A stretch of 64,000 bases of DNA from Glandiceps talaboti (Eukaryota; Hemichordata; Enteropneusta; Spengelidae), in the NCBI RefSeq assembly GCF_964340395.1, contig NC_135549.1, positions 23,513,842-23,577,841 on the forward strand, written 5' to 3'. The notes under the pieces are model-generated. The model made no database searches. It was not told the origin of the DNA and worked only from the letters and a program-made list of their open reading frames with translations. Position 1 is the first letter of the stretch; each line of letters starts with the position of its first letter. Positions 58,301-64,000 of this stretch are shown here, in pieces. A program made the position numbers and the translations under genes.

Positions 58301-58797
58301 TTTCATTTTTCTGGGTCATCATACATTTTTTTGTGACAGTATAAAAAAAGCTCCAATGGCTTTGTAGCACAGCTATACAGTTTTTAAAAAAGAAATATTT
58401 ACCCACATGTTGATCCATGTTAGATATTTGCTGAATGATTACGCAGTTGCTAGTATCAACCCTGTTGTTATCTATGCAATATACGTGATCATTTGCCTGT
58501 TGCTACATGTATAGGTGTGGTCATGTTGCTAAACATGTTTGCATACAATTTTAGTGTGGGTCATCTATGACCTGTCACATCCAAAGTTGTGGGTCAGATC
58601 TAAAAAATGTGTGTCAAAAGACCCAAAAACTCCCTCTGGCTGCAACACTGCTAAATGGTTGTGATTGATTGATGTATCAATTTACTGCATATAATAAACC
58701 ATACATTGTATTATTAAAACTCACCTTGTCCTGTTACAGACACAATACTGAGGAAAATGCAGGATGCAAACAGCTGACTTGCGAGTACACTTTGCAT
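40247..58797 (-). CDS. EGF-repeat single-pass membrane protein, array copy 3 (8 coding exons)
   Basis: Exons are 58725-58797, 54420-54533, 50725-50928, 46733-46951, 42666-42890, 41519-41731, 41004-41237 and 40247-40542. They sum to 1578 nt, giving 525 residues plus stop, all with phase-1 introns. Seen: signal peptide MQSVLASQLFASC, nine EGF-like repeats (one stand-alone, then four exons of two), an unusually acidic Tyr-rich stalk (DYDDDYYDDDEYSS), a membrane helix ending ICICRFRM, and a tail with PTAP, PPAY, PPSY and PSAP that is 6 residues shorter than the other two. It is the longest copy in both protein and intron length (18.5 kb). Its introns hold the nested transposons at 43570-45785 and another MITE at 53450-53866. 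Likely function is as for copy 1. No named orthologue is recognised. Confidence 0.83.
41004..41237 (-). CDS. Copy 3 exon: acidic stalk and transmembrane helix
   Basis: 78 codons, acceptor CATATTGGCAG and donor GTAAGT. Stalk NWNYDYDDDYYDDDEYSSG, helix YIIVSVVGAIAIFIGICIC, then RFRMQSRSAS. The Asp/Tyr run is written by an imperfect GAT/TAT trinucleotide tract at about 41190-41229, so its length may vary between alleles. Confidence 0.86.
41519..41731 (-). CDS. Copy 3 exon: last two EGF-like repeats
   Basis: 71 codons, acceptor CCTTACCCAG and donor GTAAGT. It encodes ADCDYSWDCQNGGVC through GYSGTYCEID. It is orthologous to 25555-25761 and 10399-10611. Confidence 0.84.
42228..42495. repeat. Dispersed element with embedded (CA)n, copy b
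   Basis: TTTAGCCCTAATTTGCATAT, TCATTTTGCTTTGAACA, CCAACTAGACAC, then (CA)n(CAGA)n at 42401-42435, then ACTACTGAACCTTATCAG. Same layout as 7895-8145 and 51640-51985. Confidence 0.6.
42666..42890 (-). CDS. Copy 3 exon: two EGF-like repeats
   Basis: 75 codons, acceptor CTTACTTTCAG and donor GTAAGT. It begins VSTGSDCSSNYDCNYGSC and ends DYEGRNCETK. It is orthologous to 12576-12791 and 26804-27025, with a few extra residues in the second repeat (TCVTYSGGYC). Confidence 0.84.
43299..43369. repeat. (AT)n microsatellite
   Basis: About 70 bp of TA dinucleotides in a copy 3 intron, inside a copy of the dispersed repeat also seen at 1-260. Confidence 0.95.
43998..44372 (+). pseudogene. Transposon-type coding fragment (SAP-like start, W..DL..P motif)
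   Basis: MASNSMAMYEAVNKMGVKEL, RAFIKEWKITTS resembles a SAP-type DNA-binding start. After a frameshift near 44100 a second frame reads LDIARNAVNLGLETLEND, then IESWTEDLRNIPDVYMINI and FLYLTGVCCLTKERLENYKS. The pattern W..DL...P....I..YL......T.E.L..YKS is what I associate with the N-terminal region of SWIM/YqaJ-type transposon-like proteins of marine invertebrates. The frame is broken, and the rest is missing or interrupted by the foldback at 44361. Confidence 0.55.
44361..44602. mobile_element. MULE-like foldback element, 242 bp, copy 1
   Basis: The element is almost entirely an inverted repeat: CAATCTGATTAAAATCCGAT at one end and its complement at the other. It is flanked by a perfect 9-bp duplication AACAGCTTC (44352-44360 and 44603-44611). 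It interrupts the coding fragment above. Confidence 0.85.
45001..45223. mobile_element. MULE-like foldback element, 223 bp, copy 2
   Basis: Same arms as 44361-44602 (GATTAAAATCCGATGTAGAT, TTCATTGCTATTTTACC). Flanked by GTCTTATAC and GTTTTATAC (44992-45000 and 45224-45232), a 9-bp duplication with one change. The loop differs from copy 1. Confidence 0.8.
46733..46951 (-). CDS. Copy 3 exon: two EGF-like repeats
   Basis: 73 codons, acceptor TTATTTCCAG and donor GTATGC. It encodes TQTEADCTSDLHCGNGFC through DGYTGTNCEST. No ATG opens this frame. The EGF cysteine pattern and homology to 29044-29244 (shared GYTGTNCES) support it. The ATG-started ORF over this exon, 46838-47167, is in a different frame. 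Confidence 0.81.
47160..50720. other. Large copy 3 intron; no exon recognised
   Basis: AT-rich. Bases 48000-48430 include an open stretch (48239-48430) with no domain. Bases 49750-49880 are an inverted copy of the left-edge repeat. Bases 50190-50400 are an inverted copy of repeat F. Bases 48810-49310 look unique, with partly mirrored GATCAGAGTACCGCACT / GATCAGTATATCGCACT at 48874 and 49291. Confidence 0.45.
50725..50928 (-). CDS. Copy 3 exon: two EGF-like repeats
   Basis: 68 codons, acceptor AAATGACAG and donor GTAAGT. It begins ADAPDCTSNLDCNNGNC and ends GYSGASCES. It is closest in pattern to copy 2 exon 29044-29244. Confidence 0.83.
51580..51985. repeat. Dispersed element with embedded (CA)n, copy c
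   Basis: The fullest copy: TTTAGCCCTAATTTGCATAT, CACACACCGGTGACAAGATC, ATTTGAACAATTTCCCAACT, (CA)n, then GCACTACTGAACCTCAGTTC followed by AGTTGTGCTAAAA. Confidence 0.65.
52200..53240. repeat. Scattered 110-120 bp repeat units in a copy 3 intron
   Basis: Units at 52250-52320, 52360-52430 and 52890-53070. A short CAGATTTTAATCAGATTGGG at 52829-52848 looks like a remnant end of the foldback family at 44361. Confidence 0.5.
53450..53866. mobile_element. Tc1/mariner-like MITE, copy 3 of 3 (417 bp)
   Basis: Starts CAGTGCAGCTAACAT and ends GATCTGTACTG, with TA on each side (53448-53449 and 53867-53868). Same orientation as 38847-39266. Confidence 0.83.
54211..54230. repeat. Poly-C tract
   Basis: A run of about 18 C residues in a copy 3 intron, just downstream in transcription of exon 54420-54533. 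Confidence 0.95.
54420..54533 (-). CDS. Copy 3 exon: single EGF-like repeat
   Basis: 38 codons, phase 1-1, acceptor ATTATATGTATAG and donor GTAAGA. It encodes DLCTENVCQNGGTCSAYLG through DFTGDRCQNSIG. The longer loop between Cys3 and Cys4 makes it a classical EGF module, unlike the compact repeats that follow. Copies 1 and 2 have no equivalent. Confidence 0.78.
55435..55817. mobile_element. 383-bp foldback (MULE-like) element with perfect 9-bp target duplication
   Basis: The ends TAGACTCTCTTACAGCCCTC and its complement delimit a near-perfect palindrome centred near 55620 (arms of about 185 nt meeting at GCGAAGCCTCGGACTTCGC). GGTTCACAC flanks it on both sides (55426-55434 and 55818-55826). 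The overlapping ORFs on both strands are products of the palindrome. Confidence 0.9.
56040..57190. other. Copy 3 first coding intron, proximal part; nothing recognised
   Basis: AT-rich unique-looking sequence with no EGF-type exon and only short ORFs (56242-56466, minus, has no domain). Confidence 0.4.
57195..57647. mobile_element. MITE of about 450 bp with 65-bp TIRs and subterminal repeats
   Basis: AATCATAAACCCTGAAACAA at the left and its complement at the right. Between and next to them are at least seven related copies of (C/T)GTCTGGCT(A/T)GACAAAAATCT, right-facing on the left side and left-facing on the right. The layout suggests transposase-binding sites. No clear target duplication was found. 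Confidence 0.72.
58725..58797 (-). CDS. Copy 3 exon: start codon and signal peptide
   Basis: ATG is at 58797-58795; donor GTGAGT. It encodes MQSVLASQLFASCIFLSIVS plus VTGQ, 6 nt longer than in copies 1 and 2. A strong acceptor (TTTCTTTCTCCAG) ends at about 58847, marking a 5' UTR intron as in the other copies. Confidence 0.81.
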
Positions 58798-59139
58798 TAG
58801 ATTAGCTTACTTAATCTGTCCTCAAATAATAAATAAAGTTTCTGTTCTGGAGAAAGAAATGAAAAAAACAGATGTTAAACCTGGTATCTTTGATTGTAAT
58901 ATTCACTTACAAATTATAGCATAACATATAGGAAACATGAAAACTGTTACAAAGTGTTTCCATAATACCCCTGCTAGTTTGCTAGAGTTCTGTTGTAATT
59001 ATATTCTCTATGGTGATGTCATCATAGTGAAGTTTAGTTCAAAGCTACCAGAAAATAGTTTGCTTAGGAAACTTGTACGAATCCTGCTGCTACAAATGTA
59101 TCAATCTCTATACTAGTAGAACTGTTAAAGGGTAACAGA

Positions 59140-59760
59140 CATCGAGGATATCTTTTTTTGTTAACCTTTCAAATATGAACAAAACATGCACATTTGCTCA
59201 ACAAAAACATATTTGCATGAAGAATAGGTGCCAAATAAAGTTATATACTATCACTGGGGGCAAAAATGCTTTTGTAACGAGAAAAATGGACCTTTTACAA
59301 GTAGTGAGTACTGTATAAAATCCTCTGTATGTCAAAGGCAAGTCAAGTGACGTAACCGTCAATTGTTAACTGCTGATTGGCTGAGAAAGAGGCGTTGGCT
59401 AATGATGTCAGACGACCGCTGCATTTCAAAATCAGAAGCACGTCACTCACTAAACCCAGAACCATGGATCACCAAAAGTTCTTGACAGCTTCCTGTTGAG
59501 TCTACTTGTACGATTTCCAATATAACTGCATTTTTATTGTGTTATACTGTCTATCTATGTATACTGGAACTGATTTCACTTTTGGTGGCCCATATTAGTG
59601 ACTGTTTCCAGGAGCTTTCTTTACATAGGCGTAGTTTCGAACAGCCAATCGGCAATGAGTTGATTATTCAAAATAGCAAGACGTACAGAGGAGTTTATAC
59701 AGGATCGTGACTTGATGTCCTCCCTTCGCTTCTCTCCTTACAGGTAGGAATAAAATTATA
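59140..59760. repeat. Possible MITE 5' of copy 3
   Basis: TGTATAAAATCCTCTGTATGTC at 59313-59334 is mirrored by GACGTACAGAGGAGTTTATACA near 59679-59700. The inside carries TGACGTAAC, GATTGGCTGAG and ACGTCACTCAC. It may be a dispersed element or a local regulatory region, as it lies in the putative 5' UTR intron of copy 3. Confidence 0.35.
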
Positions 59761-60159
59761 TATAGTCAAAAGGTTGTTATATTTAGTCTGTAGACCTGGA
59801 AGACAACAATCTATGGAATATTACATGCCCCTATGGTTTATCATGACTTGTTTACATTATAGTACAGTACAGTACAGTATAGTACATTGTATATAATACC
59901 CCGTATATACAGTAGCATAGTATTAGTATATTTTATTTGACATGAAATAATAATGCAAACATATACATTAATCTATCGTCAAAAACAACATAAACTAGAT
60001 CATTATAAATATGTATAAACACTACATGTCATCGATGTAATTTAAAATACGTGTATATATGATAATTTAGTAGTCGTGCAGATTACAAACATTATTTATA
60101 CAGAATGAGGGCGGTGTACATGAACGACGTGTCGATCGATTTTCATGATTTTTACGCCC

Positions 60160-60640
60160 GTGGAAGCAAAACACCTCATTAACGGCCCCTTCACTGAACA
60201 GTTTACATGTCAGTCATTCTTGTAGGCAAAGTTAAATCAATTGGGTAAAGTCAATGTGTCTACACTACTAGTGTACATACGACAGGTTGGGGGGATCGCT
60301 TCGATGTGATGTTTACGCAATGCGTACGATGCAGTCAAAATGTAAACAGACGTAGACAAACCTGCCGTGAAAGGTCGTGACCCTTTTTTCTTCGTAACTA
60401 CTAATGTGCTTGGTTAGAACTCCGTAGTCTAGTTCCTTCGAATCTCAGCAAATAATGATCAACTGAACAACCAGTTATGAAATATTTACACGAAAACTCT
60501 ATGAGACGGCTGGTTTATGTGATTGGTGACTTTCCACCCGCACCCTAGCCTGGGTCAAATTACTCATTCACCGCCAGACGTATGATCTTCACTCATAATC
60601 TCGCGTGAGGAAATCGTCACGCCGAACGCGAGATTTCATT
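60160..60640 (-). promoter_or_regulatory. Candidate copy 3 upstream region
   Basis: It shares short blocks with the 5' flanks of copies 1 and 2: AACACCTCATTAACGGCCCC (60169-60188, also 33136-33155), a GGTCGTGACCC block (about 60373-60383; GGTCATGACCC in copy 2), ATAAACCAG on the minus strand near 60512-60519 next to CCAAT, and an ATCTCGCGTGA block near 60600. These blocks keep the same order in all three flanks. No clear exon-1 donor could be chosen. Confidence 0.35.
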
Positions 60641-60929
60641 ATTTTCATCCTTATCTTTATGATTTGACAGAGGCAGTACTCGTATACTCGAGTAGTACAT
60701 GTCTGTATCTTTTTGCCAAAATCGTCTCACAAAGATAGGGAAGGATGGGGGCTCATACTATGCATAACCAGACAATCAGATATCTCGATAATTCTCTCTC
60801 TTGTCATTGGGTTGCAATTCAAGAAAGCTTACATCGACATAGGTATTGTCAAACATAAAATTACGTCATCGACACTTCCTGTCTTTCAGAATCTGACATG
60901 TGCGTCACTGAGCTCATGAGGTGTACAAT

Positions 60930-61215
60930 AATGTAATGACCTCGGTCATTGAAGAGGTCGCATCTACCTGTTATCAACAAACACGTTCTGGATAAAGTTC
61001 GCGCTCCGTGGTTTACTGAAGAATTGCTATTAGCACGTCAAAATCTTCGTCAATTAGAAAGACAATGGAGGAAGACAGGTCTTGTTGTCCATGAACAAAT
61101 GTTTAAATCGGCTAGACAGTACATGGCCAAGTTACGTAATGATCTTTCGTCCTATCATCGCAATCGCATCACTGACCACAGGGTACCCAGGAATCGCGTG
61201 ACAAACAAAACAAAA

Positions 61216-61216
<1 letters not shown>
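60930..61216 (+). pseudogene. Non-LTR retrotransposon fragment (endonuclease-RT linker, CR1/L2-type)
   Basis: The frame reads LPVINKHVLDKVRAPWFTEE, then LLLARQNLRQLERQWRKTGL, then FKSARQYMAKLRNDLSSYHR. The pattern PW(F/Y)T.EL...R...R.LER.WR.TGL is typical of the segment between the endonuclease and reverse transcriptase of CR1/L2-like LINEs. It has no RT and ends in simple repeats, so it is a dead fragment. Confidence 0.8.
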
Positions 61217-61246
<30 letters not shown>

Positions 61247-61315
61247 ACTATCAAATAAATGACAAATGAACAAGCAAACGAACGAACGAACGAACGAACG
61301 AACGAACGAACGACA
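61217..61315. repeat. (AAAT)n and (CGAA)n microsatellites
   Basis: AAAT/AAATA units run from 61217 to 61246, then CGAA units at 61275-61312. They directly follow the LINE fragment. Confidence 0.93.
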
Positions 61316-61319
61316 AGTA

Positions 61320-63150
61320 TAGTATAAATTAAATAAACCAGCAAATAAAACATACTCCTGGGGGTATACTAGATATGTTTTTTTTCTATACCCATCAGTA
61401 TAAAAATGCCTTCACACACATCCACATGGTGGTAGTAGTGGAAAGTTTCCAATGCATGCCTTTGAAACTTCAACATCGGTGGTAGCTGCTATCATAATTC
61501 ATATAGCATGGAAAAGAATTCTTGCAAAAGCTAACTCTAAGTGACCAATTGTAAACTGGTAATTTTCGTAGTAACAATTGTATGTCTAATATTAAAATCA
61601 ATAGGGATATTTACAACTATTTCTTTAACATTAAAGTTATATAGATGTCATGCCTTCCTACATTATTCGTTATTGGTATGATATTTTTTATTTTGTTTTT
61701 CCTTGGAATTACAGGTATTTTTGTTACTAAAATACTAAGGCTTAATAAAAATCATTGTTTGTTTCCGGTTACCTGACTCAACCATTTATTTCACGCCGAC
61801 CCTAAACTTTTTTTTTTTAAATGATAAGGTAGCGAAATTGTAAAGTTTCGCGAAAAATAATGGATGCGGAAACTGAGATCAACCTATAAAGACAATTATA
61901 TAAAACCATTCTTCCAATCTGTAATGGCTGTACATATGATGAGAAGAAACCAATAACACAGAGACCATATGGAAAACAATGGAAACATAACTATCTGAAA
62001 AAACCTATCTACCCCACCTATTCTAAAATTGAGCGTACTAGGATCCAAACAATTTTTTTTGGTGAGGCCTAAACGTCACCTCACCAAGAAGAAACAACAA
62101 GACGGAACTTTTGACGATTCTCGACAAGTCATATCAAATGGTTTCCATTTTTTTTTTACAAACGACGATGCAAGCGCATACCGTGTTGTGTTAGAATATG
62201 GAGTGTGACGTGGATTTTAAAAATTCATATATTTGATAGAAATCAACATTGTAATATTATTACATTCAATCGTCGAAAAAATCACAATATGTTACTGAAC
62301 ACTTGCACAATAGTTAACCCCAATTTTATTATAAGAAAATGTGATATAATAAATTAATTTCCTCTTCCCTTTTATGTGTTTGATGCCCATTGTAAATACA
62401 TTAAATTGCCATCGATGACCTTGTCGTAGAACAGTATATATATTAACACACAATTCCAAATAAAACAGTGTATAGAAAATGCTAATACTTTACAAATGTA
62501 TCTCTATTTTAATGAAAACTGGGTATATTAATTCATTTTCTTGTCCATCATATAGACAATCCACTAGCCAGCTGATGTAGTATGATATGCAATATTGAAT
62601 ATTCACTGGTTGCCTCACACTTTTCATGCTTTGATGCTTTAAACGACACACCGTAAAGCATTTTCAAGTGATGACATTTGAATGGTTCATTTTCACAAGT
62701 CTAATTCACACTGTATGCAGTACAAACCTTGTTATCGTGCACGCAGTCAAAGTACTATATACGTGGTCATGGTAAATGCCACCTCTTGAGATGAGTAGTG
62801 TGGCAATAATGCAATTTGCATTGCAAAATGTGCCATAAATCAATTTTTTGATTAAAAAACCCCACAAAACAGTATATAAACAGTAACGTGTGGGAGGGGG
62901 GGGGGGCTCAGTGCACGCCCGCCATAATTTTGTCCTCTGAAAGCCCTTGGTCATTGTTGATAAATTGGACCGTTAACAATAAGAATCAGTCCAGGTACCA
63001 CATGTTGTTAAAACCAAGATGTAGGGAAACATACAGTAGGAATAAACAACAAGATAGGGGTTACAATTAATTAAAAACTTATTTGAATTTTGAAGACATT
63101 TCGATCGACCATGCAGAAGACCTGAATCTGGGATACGAAGAGAGTGTAAA
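61320..63150. other. No gene seen
   Basis: AT-rich with T runs at 61379, 61808, 62054 and 62150 and a poly-G run at 62890-62906. There is a short perfect hairpin GGTGAGG..CCTCACC at 62061-62084. ORFs are short and featureless. Confidence 0.4.
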
Positions 63151-63154
63151 TGAT

Positions 63155-63390
63155 GTTAGGGAGCCTTCAGTATTTAAATGGGGAGGGCCGGAGGAAATCA
63201 CACATGGCCTGTTAAGAAAAACACGACCCTCCCCATTCTCCATTCGTAAAACGTGACCCTCCCTTTTGTCCCATTTTGTAAAACGTCACCCTCCCATCAC
63301 AATTGCATATACTGAACGTTAATCAATATTCCCATTATATGTATACATACAAATTAAATGATTTTGACTCTGTATTAGAAAGCAATATTT
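63155..63390. repeat. Partial, rearranged copy of the 20190-21113 element
   Basis: GGAGCCTTCAGTATTTAAAT matches 20190, and CCCATTTTGTAAAACGTCACCCTCCC with ATTGCATATACTGAACGTTAATCAAT is the inverse of 20945-21030. Confidence 0.65.
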
Positions 63391-63637
63391 GTATATATAC
63401 TACCATTGCAGGAGTTATATAGAAACGCTTGTGATCAGAACGGAAAAAAGTCTACTTCTTATCACTATCAAACTGACAAACATATACGAAAACAAGACCG
63501 GGCCCCTCTGATGTAGGTTCATGCACATACATGTACTTGTCTGTGGTTCACGCGACTCTTTCATCAGCCTGTGAAAGTTTGTCATGTTATAACATAACAT
63601 TCGAGTGTAAGCTTATATAATGCAACATACGTTTTTC

Positions 63638-64000
63638 GAAGCTTGGATATATTACCTCAAAGGCTATGAATAAACTAAGAAAGCCTCCAAATCGGCCAGG
63701 GGGAATCCCGAAGGACTCCCTCAACCCCAGAGGTCACTCATGCATTCAACCAACAATCAAATGCATCAACAGTGTTACTGTCATAATGGTATTAAACTTT
63801 TCTTAAATATTTTCACTCTTTGCTAATGTGAGATGAGATTGTCTTTTAAAGCTGTGAAATGTTTGCCAAGATAGTCTAAAATTGCCTTAAAACTCCCCTA
63901 CCAATGATACTACCATTAGATGTGTTGACCTTTACTAAATGATGCCATTTAACCTTTTAAGAACATATTTCAACCCTATATAAGTTATAAAGAATAATTT
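63638..64000. repeat. Dispersed repeat shared with 5440-5900, running off the window
   Basis: ATTACCTCAAAGGCTATGAATAA, GGCCAGGGGGAAT, AGAGGTCACTCAT and ACTACCATTAGATGTG in the same order as at 5440-5900. It is cut by the window end. Confidence 0.72.

Overview
The window is eukaryotic, and almost certainly from a marine invertebrate. It is AT-rich and gene-poor. Its coding parts are short exons with GT..AG introns, embedded in introns full of microsatellites, MITEs and LINE debris. I could not settle the phylum from sequence alone: mollusc, brachiopod and hemichordate are all plausible. No rRNA, tRNA, CRISPR or bacterial-type operon was seen.

The real content is a head-to-tail array of three paralogous genes, all on the minus strand: copy 1 (8525-17209), copy 2 (24109-31877) and copy 3 (40247-58797). 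Each model joins in frame. Each encodes a signal peptide, a series of compact six-cysteine EGF-like repeats carried two per exon (4 in copy 1, 6 to about 7 in copy 2, 9 in copy 3), a Ser/Asp-rich stalk, one membrane helix ending in a Cys-Arg-rich border, and a Pro-rich tail. The tail carries a PTAP motif, two PPxY motifs and a PSAP motif near the C-terminus. I recognise the architecture but know no named gene that matches it. Every intron checked is phase 1, so EGF exons can be gained or lost without breaking the frame. Copy 1 seems to have lost two exon-bearing intervals that copy 2 keeps.

The array repeats with a period of about 16 kb. The 3' flanks (8170-8524, 23783-24108, 39935-40246), most introns of copies 1 and 2, the 5' flanks and the spacers (21113-24100 against 37131-40245) are alignable by eye. 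The left end (about 3500-7700) resembles the stretch upstream of copy 2 (35640-36930), so the array may continue to the left.

Comparing paralogues dates and bounds several mobile elements. They include a Tc1/mariner-like MITE family with TA target duplications (three copies), one of which holds a second TIR element that in turn holds two MULE-like foldback elements with 9-bp target duplications. There is also a 383-bp foldback element with a perfect 9-bp duplication at 55435-55817, a 663-bp TIR element in copy 1, and two non-LTR retrotransposon fragments (11733-12240 and 60930-61215).

The left flank (1-8170) and right flank (about 60650-64000) hold no gene I can support. They consist of minisatellites, (AT)n, (AG)n, (AATC)n and (AAAT)n tracts, and dispersed repeats shared with the array.
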